Of a stretch of DNA of 64,000 nt, positions 49,295-59,084 are shown piece by piece. Source of the stretch: Rhodococcus tibetensis (GTDB lineage Bacteria > Actinomycetota > Actinomycetes > Mycobacteriales > Mycobacteriaceae); assembly GCF_024438035.1 (NCBI RefSeq), contig NZ_JANFQF010000006.1:186001-250000 (forward strand). Reading direction: 5' to 3'. Each line of letters opens with the position of its first letter. Positions within the stretch are counted from its first letter, which is position 1. A model generated the notes under the pieces. The model searched no databases. It had not been told where the DNA came from and saw only the letters and a program-made list of their open reading frames with translations. The position numbers were made by a program, and so were the translations under genes.

Positions 49295-50823
49295 ACGACG
49301 GAAATGCGACACACTCCTCGTCGCTCAATGCCCGCCGCAGGACGCACGAGCTCCAGCAGCTGGCCGACAATGGGCGGGTAGACGTACTCGTGATCGGCGG
49401 CGGCGTGACCGGCGCCGGCGTGGCGCTCGACGCCGCCTCACGTGGGTTGAACGTCGTGCTCGTAGAGAAGCGCGACCTCGCTTTCGGAACGAGTAGGTGG
49501 AGTTCGAAACTCGTGCACGGGGGACTGCGCTACCTGGCGTCGGGCAACATCGGCATCGCGCGGGAAAGTGCGATGGAACGCGGGATTCTGATGACCCGCA
49601 CCGCCCCCCACCTGGTCCGGGCGCTGCCGCAACTCGTCCCCGTCCTCGATTCCACCACACTGTTCGGCAAGTCCCTGATCCGCGCCGGCTTCCTCGCGGG
49701 CGACATATTGCGCGCCGGAGCACACACGTCGCCGACCGTCTTGCCGAGGTCGCGCACCGTGCGTCCCGACCGCGTGGCCGAGCTCGCTCCCGCGGTGCGG
49801 CGGCAAGGGCTGCGAGGCGGACTGGTCGCATTCGACGGCCAACTCGTCGACGATGCCCGACTCGTGATCGGCCTCGCGCGGACGGCTGCGATGCACGGCG
49901 CGAAGATACTCACACGGACAGGCGCGTACGCGGTGACCGGAACGTCGGCCACGCTGCGCGACGAGTTGACCGGGTCCGAAATGGTGATCGAGGCGCGCAC
50001 GGTGATCAACGCAGCGGGTGTCTGGTCGGGAGAGATCGACCCCGACATCAGCCTCAGGCCCAGTCGCGGCACGCACCTCGTGCTGTCCGCCGACCGGCTG
50101 GGCAATCCCACGGCGGCGCTGACCGTGCCCGTTCCGGGGGCAACCAATCGCTTCGTCTTCGCGTTGCCGGCCCAATTGGGACGTGTGTATCTGGGGTTGA
50201 CGGACGAGGCGGCGCGGGGACCGGTGCCCGACATCCCGGTTGCGTCCGAAGGCGAGATCGACTTCCTGCTGGCGACGGTCAACACTGCGCTGGAGAACCC
50301 GCTGGTACGTACGGATGTTCTGGGCACCTTCGCTGGTCTGCGCCCCCTGCTCCACATTGGGGACGGCTCGACTGCCGACTTGTCTCGCAACCACGCGATC
50401 CTGCATTCCAGCACGGGACTCGTCAGTGTCGTCGGCGGCAAGCTGACCACCTACCGCAAGATGGCGGAGGACGCCGTCGACGCCGTCGTCGAACTCGCAG
50501 GACTGACTGCGGGCCCCTGCCGGACCCGGGTGCTGCCGCTCGTCGGTGCCGCCTCCCAGGCAGCCCTGCGAAACGTGGCAGCGCCGCCGTCGCTGGTGGC
50601 CCGCTACGGAACGGAAGCCGCGCTGGTCGCCGCCGACCCCGCCTTGCTCGCACCGATTGCGGTCGGCCTGGACATCAGCCGCGCCGAGTTCGACTTCGGT
50701 GTCTCACACGAGGGCGCACTCGACGTAGGCGACCTCCTCGACCGTCGCACGCGGATCGGGCTCGTCGCGGACGATCGGGCGCGGGCGCTGCACGCCGCCG
50801 AATCAGCGTTCGGGATTCGGTGA
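49291..50823 (+). CDS. glpD: Glycerol-3-phosphate dehydrogenase (FAD-dependent)
   Basis: GlpD oxidises glycerol-3-phosphate to dihydroxyacetone phosphate at the membrane, passing electrons to quinone. The 510-residue protein has the FAD loop GGGVTGAGVALDAASRG at 36-52, WSSKLVHGGLRYL, the GVWSGEID segment and GGKLTTYRKMAEDAVD. The start GTG overlaps the tetR stop and has GGAGGAAAA upstream. A glycerol kinase or facilitator is not in the window. Confidence 0.93.
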   Translation: MNDGNATHSSSLNARRRTHELQQLADNGRVDVLVIGGGVTGAGVALDAASRGLNVVLVEKRDLAFGTSRWSSKLVHGGLRYLASGNIGIARESAMERGILMTRTAPHLVRALPQLVPVLDSTTLFGKSLIRAGFLAGDILRAGAHTSPTVLPRSRTVRPDRVAELAPAVRRQGLRGGLVAFDGQLVDDARLVIGLARTAAMHGAKILTRTGAYAVTGTSATLRDELTGSEMVIEARTVINAAGVWSGEIDPDISLRPSRGTHLVLSADRLGNPTAALTVPVPGATNRFVFALPAQLGRVYLGLTDEAARGPVPDIPVASEGEIDFLLATVNTALENPLVRTDVLGTFAGLRPLLHIGDGSTADLSRNHAILHSSTGLVSVVGGKLTTYRKMAEDAVDAVVELAGLTAGPCRTRVLPLVGAASQAALRNVAAPPSLVARYGTEAALVAADPALLAPIAVGLDISRAEFDFGVSHEGALDVGDLLDRRTRIGLVADDRARALHAAESAFGIR

Positions 50824-50843
50824 CGACGGACGTGTGACACCCT

Positions 50844-51998
50844 GTGCTCGTGCGAGTCGCTGTGGTCGCCGGGCCGGACCCCGGACATGCCTTTCCTGCC
50901 CTTGCGTTGTGCCTGGCCTTCATCGAGGCGGGCGACGAACCGGTTCTGTTCACGGGCGCCCGTTGGATCGAGCAGGCGCGGGCCGCCGGAGTTCCCACCG
51001 AACTGCTGAAGGGCCTCGCGCCCCGGCCCATCGACGACGACCTCGACGCAGGTGCCCGCATCCACGGACGAGCGGCGCACATCTCTACCGAATTTCTGCC
51101 CGATCTGCGCACGATGAATCCCGATCTCGTGGTCTCCGACATCCTCACCGCAGGCGGTGGAATGGCCGCCGAAAGGTTGGGGATCCCCTGGATCGAACTG
51201 TCGCCGCACCCGCTGTACGCGCCGTCCAAGGGCTTGCCGCCGATCGGCAGCGGTCTCGCGCCCGGCACCGGTGTGCGGGGGCGTATTCGCGACACCCTGA
51301 TGAGGGCCGCGACGGCACGATCGATCCGACAGGGTGAGCGGCAGCGGGCGCAGGCGCGCGTCAGTGTCGGATTGCCTGCCGAGGACCCGGGACCCGTGCG
51401 CCGACTGATCGCGACCCTCCCCGCGCTCGAGGTGCCGCGACCCGACTGGCCTGCGGAGACATTCGTGGTGGGCCCATTGTTGTGGGAACCCACCGACGAG
51501 GTACTGCCCGTCCCCGACGGCAGTGATCCGCTGGTCATGGTTGCGCCGTCCACCGCATTCACCGGTGCCGAAGGCATGCTCGAGACCACGCTCAGCGGAC
51601 TCGACGGAGCCGGGGTGCGGGTAATCGCATCGATTCTGGAGGGAGCGCCGTCGACGGTCCCGACTTGGGCGCGAGCCGGACTCGGCAGGCAGGACGCCAT
51701 GTTGCAGAAGGCCGACGTCGTCGTCTGCGGGGGTGGACACGGGATGCTGGCGAAGGCACTTCTCGCCGGAGTCCCGGTCGTGGTGGTACCCGGCGGTGGC
51801 GATCAATGGGAACTGGCCAACCGAGCCGCCAGACAGGGGAGCGCCGTCATCGTGCGACCACCGAGCCCGGAAGCTCTTCGTGCCGCGGTCGAACAGGTGC
51901 TGTCCGACGCGACCCACGCCGAAGCGGCGCACCGGGCCGCGAAGACCATCGCCGAAGTCGACGACCCTGTCGAAGTGTGCCGGGCAGCGCTGCGATGA
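50844..51998 (+). CDS. Glycosyltransferase of the UDP-glycosyltransferase/MGT type
   Basis: The 384-residue protein has the two-domain GT-B layout with GPDPGHAFPALALCLAF at the N-terminus and a C-terminal VVCGGGHGMLAKALLAGVPVVVVPGGGDQWE nucleotide-sugar site. It resembles macrolide or sterol glycosyltransferases; in mycobacteria a similar gene lies near recA. The start is GTG 50844 or 50850. The acceptor is not known. Confidence 0.83.
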   Translation: MLVRVAVVAGPDPGHAFPALALCLAFIEAGDEPVLFTGARWIEQARAAGVPTELLKGLAPRPIDDDLDAGARIHGRAAHISTEFLPDLRTMNPDLVVSDILTAGGGMAAERLGIPWIELSPHPLYAPSKGLPPIGSGLAPGTGVRGRIRDTLMRAATARSIRQGERQRAQARVSVGLPAEDPGPVRRLIATLPALEVPRPDWPAETFVVGPLLWEPTDEVLPVPDGSDPLVMVAPSTAFTGAEGMLETTLSGLDGAGVRVIASILEGAPSTVPTWARAGLGRQDAMLQKADVVVCGGGHGMLAKALLAGVPVVVVPGGGDQWELANRAARQGSAVIVRPPSPEALRAAVEQVLSDATHAEAAHRAAKTIAEVDDPVEVCRAALR

Positions 51999-52033
51999 CA
52001 ACCCGCGCCACACGCGTCCGCTAGCGTGGAAAC

Positions 52034-52228
52034 GTGCGACTGACCGAATTTCACCAACTGGTCCGCGACGAGTTCGGACCGATGCGCGGCGACGCACTGC
52101 TCGTCGACCACGTCCTCCTCGGCCTCGGCGGCAAAACCGCCGCCGAAGCCATCGAGGAAGGCCGCGAACCCCGGGAAGTGTGGCGAGAACTCTGCGTCGA
52201 ATTCGACGTCCCCCCGCAGCGCAGATGA
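52034..52228 (+). CDS. DUF3046 family protein
   Basis: This 64-residue protein is the actinobacterial DUF3046 family, encoded just before recA. It has MRLTEFHQLV, VDHVLLGLGGKTAAEAIEEG and WRELCVEFDVP. GTG 52034 is preceded by TAGCGT (52022-52027) at 6 bases, so it is probably leaderless. The function is unknown; the conserved place near recA is notable. Confidence 0.85.
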   Translation: MRLTEFHQLVRDEFGPMRGDALLVDHVLLGLGGKTAAEAIEEGREPREVWRELCVEFDVPPQRR

Positions 52229-52297
52229 GCGGCACCGCCACGGCCTGATCAAGGGGCCGACGATCCGCTCGGCGTGTCGAACACCCGATCGCGACAA

Positions 52298-52313
52298 TCG
52301 AACACACGTTCCC
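52298..52313. promoter_or_regulatory. LexA SOS box upstream of recA
   Basis: TCGAACACACGTTCCC contains the mycobacterial/B. subtilis-type SOS motif GAAC-N4-GTTC, here GAAC-ACAC-GTTC (52300-52311). A second partial half-site TCGAACACCCGATC lies at 52278-52291. Confidence 0.88.
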
Positions 52314-52344
52314 CTATGCTGGAGATGTTCGGTGGTCACGGTTG

Positions 52345-52367
52345 TTGTCGGTACCTGGATCTAACCT
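52345..52367 (+). promoter_or_regulatory. RecA-NDp (PafBC-type) promoter of recA
   Basis: TTGTCGGTA (52345-52353), 8 bases and TAACCT (52362-52367) match the RecA-NDp motif TTGTCRGTG-N8-TANNNT except for one base. This is the LexA-independent damage promoter P1 of mycobacterial recA, which lies closer to the gene than the SOS promoter. Confidence 0.85.
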
Positions 52368-52406
52368 AACCGCAGAGCACAGACGAACTCGAGAATGGGG
52401 ACGACG

Positions 52407-53450
52407 ATGGCACCACAAGCACACGATCGCGACAAGGCGCTCGACCTGGCGCTTGCGCAGATCGACAAGAACTTCGGCAAGGGCTCGGTGATGCGCCTGG
52501 GCGAAGGTGTGCGTCAGCCCATCGCTGTCATCCCGACCGGTTCCATCGCGTTGGACGTGGCCCTTGGCATCGGCGGTCTGCCCCGTGGCCGAGTCATCGA
52601 AATCTACGGCCCGGAGTCGTCGGGTAAGACGACGGTCGCTCTGCACGCGGTCGCCAATGCTCAGGCCGCCGGCGGCATCGCCGCCTTCATCGACGCCGAG
52701 CACGCTCTCGATCCCGACTACGCCCAGAAGCTCGGTGTCGACACCGACGCTCTGCTGGTGTCGCAGCCCGACACCGGTGAGCAGGCACTCGAGATTGCAG
52801 ACATGCTGATCCGCTCCGGTGCCCTCGACATTCTCGTGATCGACTCGGTGGCGGCTCTCGTCCCCCGCGCCGAGATCGAAGGCGAAATGGGTGACAGTCA
52901 CGTGGGTTTGCAGGCCCGTCTGATGAGCCAGGCGCTGCGCAAGATGACCGGTGCGCTCAGCAATTCGGGCACCACCGCCATTTTCATCAACCAGCTGCGT
53001 GAAAAGATCGGTGTCATGTTCGGTTCCCCCGAAACAACCACGGGTGGTAAAGCACTGAAGTTCTACTCCTCGGTGCGCCTGGACGTTCGGCGTATCGAAA
53101 CCCTCAAGGACGGCACGGACGCGGTCGGTAACCGCACCCGCGTCAAGGTGGTCAAGAACAAGGTGGCCCCGCCGTTCAAGCAAGCAGAGTTCGACATCCT
53201 CTACGGCCTCGGAATCAGCAAGGAAGGCTCGCTGATCGACATGGGTGTCGAGCACGGGTTCATCCGCAAGTCCGGATCCTGGTACACGTACGAAGGTGAC
53301 CAGTTGGGACAGGGTAAGGAGAATGCCCGGAAGTTCTTGCTGGAGAACACTGATATCCGGGACGAGATCGAGAAGAAGATCAAGGAAAAGCTCGGGATCG
53401 GTGCCGACGTGACCGCTGTTACGGACGACGCCGCCCCGGTCGACTTCTAG
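52407..53450 (+). CDS. recA: Recombinase RecA
   Basis: RecA forms filaments on single-stranded DNA, carries out strand exchange and triggers LexA self-cleavage. The 347-residue protein has the Walker A loop GPESSGKTT at 68-76, loops with [14 protein letters not shown] and [14 protein letters not shown], and an acidic C-terminus. It has no intein, unlike M. tuberculosis RecA. ATG 52407 (MAPQAHD) has GGGGACG upstream. recX follows after 8 bases. Confidence 0.97.
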   Translation: MAPQAHDRDKALDLALAQIDKNFGKGSVMRLGEGVRQPIAVIPTGSIALDVALGIGGLPRGRVIEIYGPESSGKTTVALHAVANAQAAGGIAAFIDAEHALDPDYAQKLGVDTDALLVSQPDTGEQALEIADMLIRSGALDILVIDSVAALVPRAEIEGEMGDSHVGLQARLMSQALRKMTGALSNSGTTAIFINQLREKIGVMFGSPETTTGGKALKFYSSVRLDVRRIETLKDGTDAVGNRTRVKVVKNKVAPPFKQAEFDILYGLGISKEGSLIDMGVEHGFIRKSGSWYTYEGDQLGQGKENARKFLLENTDIRDEIEKKIKEKLGIGADVTAVTDDAAPVDF

Positions 53451-53458
53451 GAAGACAC

Positions 53459-53974
53459 GTGCGTCCGACGGGCGAAGGCGGGACGGAGACGCAGGCCAAG
53501 GATTTGTGCCTGCGTCTCCTCACGGATCGCGCCCGAAGCAGAGCGGAACTGGCCGAGCGGCTCGCGAAGAAGGGCTACTCGGCCGACATCTCAGAACGTG
53601 TACTCGATCGCCTCACCGAGGTCGGGTTGGTCAACGACGCTGATTTCGCCCAGCAATGGGTCCAGTCGCGGCACACCTACTCCGGCAAAGGCAAGCGGGC
53701 GCTCGCAATGGAGTTGCGCCGCAAAGGCATCGGTCAGGAGCATGCCACCGAGGCCCTCTCGCAGATCGGCAGCGAAGACGAACGTGAACGGGCGACCGAA
53801 CTCGTCGCGAAAAAACTACGCACGCTTGCTGTAAACGACCGCGACCGGGCAGTTCGGCGCCTCGTGTCGATGCTTGCGCGCCGCGGCTTTCCACAGGGAA
53901 TGGCGTTCGAGGTGGTCAAGGAACAGCTCGATCACCTCGGCGCCGAAACCGATGGAATGTTCGACCAAGGATGA
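53459..53974 (+). CDS. recX: Regulatory protein RecX
   Basis: RecX limits RecA filament growth. The 171-residue protein has three repeats of helical RecX modules (RSRAELAERLAKKGYSADI, then VNDADFAQQWVQSR, then LRRKGIGQEHATEAL). GTG 53459 lies 8 bases after recA, so the two are co-transcribed. A bidirectional terminator follows. Confidence 0.94.
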   Translation: MRPTGEGGTETQAKDLCLRLLTDRARSRAELAERLAKKGYSADISERVLDRLTEVGLVNDADFAQQWVQSRHTYSGKGKRALAMELRRKGIGQEHATEALSQIGSEDERERATELVAKKLRTLAVNDRDRAVRRLVSMLARRGFPQGMAFEVVKEQLDHLGAETDGMFDQG

Positions 53975-53996
53975 GCGAACAGGGTCTCGGGAGTAC

Positions 53997-54029
53997 GCGG
54001 CCGGGTGGGACTGTGTCCCGCCCGGCCGC
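53997..54029. terminator. Bidirectional terminator between recX and gluD
   Basis: A long hairpin has outer stem GCGGCCGGG / CCCGGCCGC and inner stem GGGAC / GTCCC joined by one T-G pair, with a TGT loop. It lies 22 bases after recX and 6 bases after the stop of the converging gluD gene. Confidence 0.85.
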
Positions 54030-54035
54030 AACACA

Positions 54036-54941
54036 TCACAGTCTCTTGTCAGTGATGTCCATCCCCGGAACGGAGACCGCCGGAACCGCCGCAATATCCG
54101 CACCGGGAATCGCGCCGCCCTTGCGGCCGGAACGCAGACGCTTCTCCAACCTTGTGGCCAACACGGTCAGTGTCGAGTTGAGCGCAATCATGATGATGGC
54201 CACGACGATCAGCGCGGGCAGGTAATTGCCGTAGAAGGCGCCGAGTTGTTGCCCAGAGCGCACGACTTCCACGTACCCGATGAGGTAACCGAGGGCGGAG
54301 TCCTTCAAAGCCACCACCATCTGGGAGATGATCGCAGGCAACATCGCGGTGACAGCCTGCGGAAGAAGGATGGTCCGCATGATCTGGCCCTTACGCATGC
54401 CCAGGGCCATCGCGGCCTCACTCTGTCCCTTGGGGAGGGACTTGATTCCTGCACGCACGATCTCGGCGATCACCGAACCGTTGTAGAGCGTGAGGCCCAC
54501 GATGACGGCAGCGAGGGCCAGGTACTTCGATTTGAAGACCTCGTATTCAGCGAAGAGCTGGTACGAGAAGATCATCAGAATCAGCACCGGTATGGAACGG
54601 AAGAGTTCCACGAACGCGCCGGCGATCCACCGTATCGGCCGGTGATCCGAGAGTCGGCCGATACCGAGAATCGCGCCGAGAATCAACGCGAACACGATCG
54701 ACGCGGCTGCAGCCACGAGCGTTCCGCGGATACCGGGGATCAGATAAGTTGTCCACGACGTCGACTCGACGAACGGATTCCATTTCGCAGAAGTCAGCTG
54801 TCCCTTGTCATCGAGCGCTGCGAAGACAAGGTATCCGATGCCGAGAAGGACGACGGCCACGGCCGCGGAGATCAGGCGGTAGGTATTTCTCGCCCGGGGT
54901 CCGGGAGCGTCGTAGAGGACGGTGGCCGAATTACTACTCAT
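54036..54941 (-). CDS. gluD: Glutamate/amino acid ABC transporter permease (GluD-type)
   Basis: The 301-residue permease has about five to six membrane segments and the HisM-type EAA loop GIKSLPKGQSEAAMALGMRKGQIMR that contacts the ATPase. A basic linker GKRLRSGRKGG-like region occurs near the C-terminus. Its start overlaps the gluC stop by four bases. With gluA, B and C it forms a polar amino acid uptake system like the glutamate transporter of Corynebacterium glutamicum. Confidence 0.88.
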   Translation of the reverse strand: MSSNSATVLYDAPGPRARNTYRLISAAVAVVLLGIGYLVFAALDDKGQLTSAKWNPFVESTSWTTYLIPGIRGTLVAAAASIVFALILGAILGIGRLSDHRPIRWIAGAFVELFRSIPVLILMIFSYQLFAEYEVFKSKYLALAAVIVGLTLYNGSVIAEIVRAGIKSLPKGQSEAAMALGMRKGQIMRTILLPQAVTAMLPAIISQMVVALKDSALGYLIGYVEVVRSGQQLGAFYGNYLPALIVVAIIMIALNSTLTVLATRLEKRLRSGRKGGAIPGADIAAVPAVSVPGMDITDKRL

Positions 54942-55618
54942 CGTGCAACCTCGAATCGCTTGCTCAGATAGCCGAACAGAAGGCCCATCGGCAGTGTCAG
55001 GACCACGAACCCGAGGGCGAAAATGCCACCGACGACGAAGATGGCGGCCTCGTTCTCGATCATTTCCTTCATGAGCAGTGAGGCTTCGGCGACGCCGATC
55101 ACCGAGGCGATCGTGGTGTTCTTGGTCAAGGCGATGAGGACGCTACCGAGGGGTGCGGTCACTGCACGGAACGCCTGGGGGAGCACGATCAGGCGCAGGT
55201 TCTGGGAGAACGTGAGGCCGAGCGACCGTCCGGCCTCGGCCTGCCCGACGTGCACCGTGTTGATGCCGGATCGGATCGACTCGCAGACGAAGGCCGCGGT
55301 GTAGATACTCAGTCCGAGGACGGCCAGCCGAAAGTTGTTCTGGGTGAAAAATGTCGGGGACTGCTCGGGCGCGAGCTTGACGCCCATCGTCTGGAAGAGC
55401 CCGAAGGAACAGAAGATGATGATGAGTGTCAGGGGAGTGTTGCGGAAGATGGTCACATAGGCCGTCCCGACGCCGCGTGCGACGGGAATCGGCGACACCC
55501 GCATCGCGGCGAGGATGGTGCCCAGTATCAGCGCGCCGATGGCCGAGAACGCGGTGAGTTGCACCGTCGTCCAGAATGCGTCGATCAGCTGATCGCTGTA
55601 CTTGCTCAGTAGGTCCAC
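54938..55618 (-). CDS. gluC: Glutamate/amino acid ABC transporter permease (GluC-type)
   Basis: The 226-residue permease has five membrane segments and the coupling loop GINTVHVGQAEAGRSLGLTFSQNLRLIVLPQAF. It pairs with the next permease in a heterodimer. ATG 55618 is about 90 bases after gluB. The family is HisM/GltK. Confidence 0.9.
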   Translation of the reverse strand: MDLLSKYSDQLIDAFWTTVQLTAFSAIGALILGTILAAMRVSPIPVARGVGTAYVTIFRNTPLTLIIIFCSFGLFQTMGVKLAPEQSPTFFTQNNFRLAVLGLSIYTAAFVCESIRSGINTVHVGQAEAGRSLGLTFSQNLRLIVLPQAFRAVTAPLGSVLIALTKNTTIASVIGVAEASLLMKEMIENEAAIFVVGGIFALGFVVLTLPMGLLFGYLSKRFEVAR

Positions 55619-55709
55619 TTACCGTCTCCCGAAATCCCGGTGGTTGGAGTCGAAACCGGGTCGGACGGCCCACCGAAAGAGGGCCGTCCGAGCCGGATAC
55701 GGAAATTGC

Positions 55710-56543
55710 TCAGTAACGATCGACGGTCGGCGGTGCCGGCAGCGGGTAGCCGGAAGCGCCGACCGTGTCGTTGAACGCCTTCTCCCACGAACCGTCCGCG
55801 ATCATCGCGTCGATGGCGTCGTTGATCTTGCCGCGGGTCTCGTCGTCACCCTGCGCCAGGCCGATACCGTACCGCTCCTCGGTGAAGGGCTCACCGACCA
55901 CCTTCAGCTCGCCCGGGTACTGCGCCGCGTAACCGGCCAGAATGATGTCGTCGGTGGTCACGGCGTCGACAGCGCCGTTACGCAATGCCTCGACACAGGC
56001 GGAGTAGGTGTCGAACTCCTGCAGTTGCACATCCTGGGCGTACTGGTCCTTGACCTTCTGCGCAGGAGTCGAACCCGTGACGGAGCACAGCTTCTTTCCA
56101 CCGCGCAGCGAGTCGGGGCCCGTGATGTCGGTGTTCTCGGACTTCACCAGAAGTGACTGTCCCGCAATGAAATACGGACCGGCGAAGTCGACCTTCTCCT
56201 TGCGGGCGTCCGTGATCGAGTAGGTGGCGACGATGTAATCGACTTCACCGTTCTGGATCAAGGTTTCGCGCTGCGCGGAGGGCGACTCCTTGAACTCGAT
56301 GTTCTCGGGTGTGACACCCAACTTGCCGGCGACGTATTCGGCCACCTCCACGTCGAAGCCGCTGAAGCTTCCGTCAGGGTTACGCAGGCCGAGGCCGGGC
56401 TGGTCGAACTTGATTCCGACGGTCAGCTTGCCTTCCGACGCACTCTGGGAGGCGCTTTTCTCCTCGCCTCCGCCGCAGCCGGACGCGACGACGGCGACCG
56501 CCATGACGCCGATTCCCCAACGAATCGCGCGATTGATCCTCAT
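55710..56543 (-). CDS. gluB: Glutamate-binding lipoprotein (GluB-type)
   Basis: The 277-residue protein has a signal peptide ending in a lipobox VVASGC, so it is a membrane-anchored binding protein. The mature part has GIKFDQPGLGLRNPDGSFSGFDVEVAEYVAG, the amino acid-binding GSTPAQKVKDQ and ARKEKVDFAGPYF motifs of SBP family 3. ATG 56543 (MRINRA) is used; an ATG at 56558 adds five residues. It delivers the amino acid to GluC/GluD. Confidence 0.92.
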   Translation of the reverse strand: MRINRAIRWGIGVMAVAVVASGCGGGEEKSASQSASEGKLTVGIKFDQPGLGLRNPDGSFSGFDVEVAEYVAGKLGVTPENIEFKESPSAQRETLIQNGEVDYIVATYSITDARKEKVDFAGPYFIAGQSLLVKSENTDITGPDSLRGGKKLCSVTGSTPAQKVKDQYAQDVQLQEFDTYSACVEALRNGAVDAVTTDDIILAGYAAQYPGELKVVGEPFTEERYGIGLAQGDDETRGKINDAIDAMIADGSWEKAFNDTVGASGYPLPAPPTVDRY

Positions 56544-56631
56544 CGAGTTCCTCTCCATAGAAATAACGGGTTGAGACAGGTGAGTCCACCGAAGCCCGCG
56601 AGCGACGCTCCGCCGGCGGCCCTCAGCTGGG

Positions 56632-57414
56632 TCAGTGGCTGAGAATCTTGCCGAGAAAGTCCCTCGCGCGCTCCGATTCGGGAGCGGAGAAGAATGTGCC
56701 CGGTTCGGAGTCTTCGACGATCTGGCCGTCGGCCATGAACAGGACGCGATCGCCGGCCTTGCGGGCGAAGCCCATCTCGTGTGTGACCACGAGCATCGTC
56801 ATGCCTTCCTTGGCGAGCGAGGTCATCACATCGAGGACCTCATTGACCATCTCCGGGTCGAGTGCGGAGGTGGGCTCGTCGAACAGCATCACTTTGGGAT
56901 TCATGGCGAGTGCCCGTGCGATTGCCACACGCTGCTGTTGTCCACCCGACAGCTGAGCGGGGTACTTGTCCGCCTGATTGGCGATTCCGACCCGTTCGAG
57001 CAGTTGGCGAGCGGTGGCCTTCGCATCCGCAGTGCTCTTCTTCCGGACCTTCATCGGTGCGAGCATCACGTTTTCGAGAATTGTCTTGTGGGCGAACAGA
57101 TTGAACGATTGGAACACCATGCCCACGTCGGCACGGAGCGCCGCCAGGGCCTTGCCCTCCGCGGGCAGAACCTTGCCGTCCACTGCGATCACCCCGGAGT
57201 CGATCGGCTCGAGGCGGTTGATGGTCCGGCACAGCGTCGACTTCCCGGAACCTGACGGCCCGAGGACGATCACGACCTGCCCGCGCGGGACTTCGAGGTC
57301 GATGTCCTGGAGGACATGGAGGGCGCCGAAGTGCTTGTTCACCGATTTCATCGAGATCATGGACGTTGCCACACCTGTCGAGGGTGTCGGCGTCGCGTCG
57401 TCGGCTTGCGTCAT
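56632..57414 (-). CDS. gluA: Glutamate/amino acid ABC transporter ATPase (GluA-type)
   Basis: The 260-residue ATPase has Walker [10 protein letters not shown] at 52-60, signature [12 protein letters not shown], Walker [13 protein letters not shown] and the switch VVTHEMGFA. An N-terminal 20-residue extension precedes the conserved start; translation from an internal ATG is possible. Minus-strand TAGGGT (plus 57423-57428) lies 8 bases before ATG 57414, so the operon mRNA is perhaps leaderless. Confidence 0.92.
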   Translation of the reverse strand: MTQADDATPTPSTGVATSMISMKSVNKHFGALHVLQDIDLEVPRGQVVIVLGPSGSGKSTLCRTINRLEPIDSGVIAVDGKVLPAEGKALAALRADVGMVFQSFNLFAHKTILENVMLAPMKVRKKSTADAKATARQLLERVGIANQADKYPAQLSGGQQQRVAIARALAMNPKVMLFDEPTSALDPEMVNEVLDVMTSLAKEGMTMLVVTHEMGFARKAGDRVLFMADGQIVEDSEPGTFFSAPESERARDFLGKILSH

Positions 57415-57566
57415 AGTCGAAGACCCTATGTGGTGGAGGCGGCAGTCTCGACATTTACTCCGAGAATCCTCGGGATGTCACGGAAACTTTACTGTCCGAC
57501 GGTGAGGGTGTCCTGGTGCACAATGGCCGCGACGAGGCGATTTGTCGCGGCCCGTACCCTGGGAAC

Positions 57567-59084
57567 GTGGACACGATCGACCAGAACTCTCAGCGCAGCT
57601 ATGAGGTGCGCACTTACGGCTGCCAGATGAACGTGCACGACTCCGAACGTCTATCGGGTCTGCTCGAGGACGCCGGATACACCAAGGCCGCGACCGGGCA
57701 GACCCCCGACCTCGTGGTGTTCAACACGTGTGCGGTGCGCGAGAACGCCGACAACAAGCTGTACGGCAACCTCAGTCATCTCGCGCCGGCGAAGGAGAAG
57801 AACCCCGACATGCAGATCGCTGTCGGTGGTTGCCTGGCGCAGAAGGACCGCGACGTCGTCGTGAAGAAGGCGCCGTGGGTGGACGTCGTGTTCGGTACCC
57901 ACAACATCGGATCGCTGCCTGCGCTGCTGGACCGTGCGCGTCACAACCAGCGGGCGGAGGTCGAGATCCTCGACGCCCTCGAGGCGTTCCCGTCCATGCT
58001 GCCCGCCAAGCGGGAGTCGGCGTACGCCGGGTGGGTGTCCATCTCGGTGGGCTGCAACAACACCTGCACGTTCTGCATCGTGCCCGCCTTGCGCGGAAAG
58101 GAAGTCGACCGCAGGCCCGGCGACATTCTCGCCGAGGTTCGGGCTCTCGTGAACGAGGGTGTTGTCGAGGTGACCCTGCTCGGCCAGAACGTCAATGCCT
58201 ACGGCGTGTCCTTCGCCGATCCGGAGCAACCGCGCGATCGCGGAGCGTTCGCCTCGTTGCTACGCGCATGCGGCCAGATCGAGGGACTCGAGCGGATCCG
58301 CTTCACCTCACCGCACCCGGCCGAGTTCACGGACGACGTCATCGAGGCGATGGCAGAAACTCCGGCTGTCTGCCCGCAGTTGCACATGCCGCTGCAGTCC
58401 GGCTCCGATCGCGTCTTGAAGGCGATGCGGCGCTCGTACCGCACGACGCGATTCCTGGGCATCATCGAGAAGGTCCGTACCGCGATGCCGCACGCGGCGA
58501 TCACCACCGACATCATCGTCGGTTTCCCGGGCGAGACGGAGGAAGACTTCCAGGGCACCCTCGACGTCGTCCGTCAGGCCCGGTTCACCAGTGCCTTCAC
58601 CTTCCAGTACTCCAAGCGTCCGGGAACGCCCGCTGCAGACATGGAGAGACAGCTCCCCAAAGCTGTCGTTCAGGAACGGTACGAGCGTCTCATTGCTCTC
58701 CAGGAGGAGATCACCCTCGAGGAGAATCAGAAGCTGGTCGGCGCCGAGGTGGAACTCCTCGTCGCGGCCGGTGAGGGCCGCAAGAACGCGGAAACCCGCC
58801 GGATGAGCGGACGCGCCCGCGACGGCAGACTGGTCCATTTCCGTCCCGAAGGCAACGTCGACGGCAACATCCGGCCCGGCGATGTCGTCACCCTGGTGGT
58901 GAGTGCGGCGGCCCCGCACCATCTCGTTGCCGACACCCCGGTCCTCACCCACCGCCGAACCCGTGCCGGTGACTCTTTCGACAAGGGCATTACACCCAAG
59001 ACTCCGCCGATCGGTGTCGGTCTCGGACTCCCGCAGATCGGTGCACCGGCACCACTACCCGCTCAGATGGGATGCAGCGCATGA
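57567..59084 (+). CDS. miaB: tRNA-2-methylthio-N6-dimethylallyladenosine synthase
   Basis: MiaB adds a methylthio group to i6A37 in tRNA using two iron-sulfur clusters. The 505-residue protein has auxiliary cluster cysteines C19, C55 and C89 and the radical SAM motif C163-X3-C167-X2-C170 (CNNTCTFC), then a TRAM domain. GTG 57567 follows TACCCT (57555-57560) by 6 bases, so it is probably leaderless; the longer frame to 57516 is not conserved. miaA lies further downstream, so both enzymes of the ms2i6A pathway are in this region. Confidence 0.96.
   Translation: MDTIDQNSQRSYEVRTYGCQMNVHDSERLSGLLEDAGYTKAATGQTPDLVVFNTCAVRENADNKLYGNLSHLAPAKEKNPDMQIAVGGCLAQKDRDVVVKKAPWVDVVFGTHNIGSLPALLDRARHNQRAEVEILDALEAFPSMLPAKRESAYAGWVSISVGCNNTCTFCIVPALRGKEVDRRPGDILAEVRALVNEGVVEVTLLGQNVNAYGVSFADPEQPRDRGAFASLLRACGQIEGLERIRFTSPHPAEFTDDVIEAMAETPAVCPQLHMPLQSGSDRVLKAMRRSYRTTRFLGIIEKVRTAMPHAAITTDIIVGFPGETEEDFQGTLDVVRQARFTSAFTFQYSKRPGTPAADMERQLPKAVVQERYERLIALQEEITLEENQKLVGAEVELLVAAGEGRKNAETRRMSGRARDGRLVHFRPEGNVDGNIRPGDVVTLVVSAAAPHHLVADTPVLTHRRTRAGDSFDKGITPKTPPIGVGLGLPQIGAPAPLPAQMGCSA

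Noticed and set aside
52407-53450. An intein in RecA as in M. tuberculosis
   Set aside because: The frame is a normal 347 residues with no inserted block.
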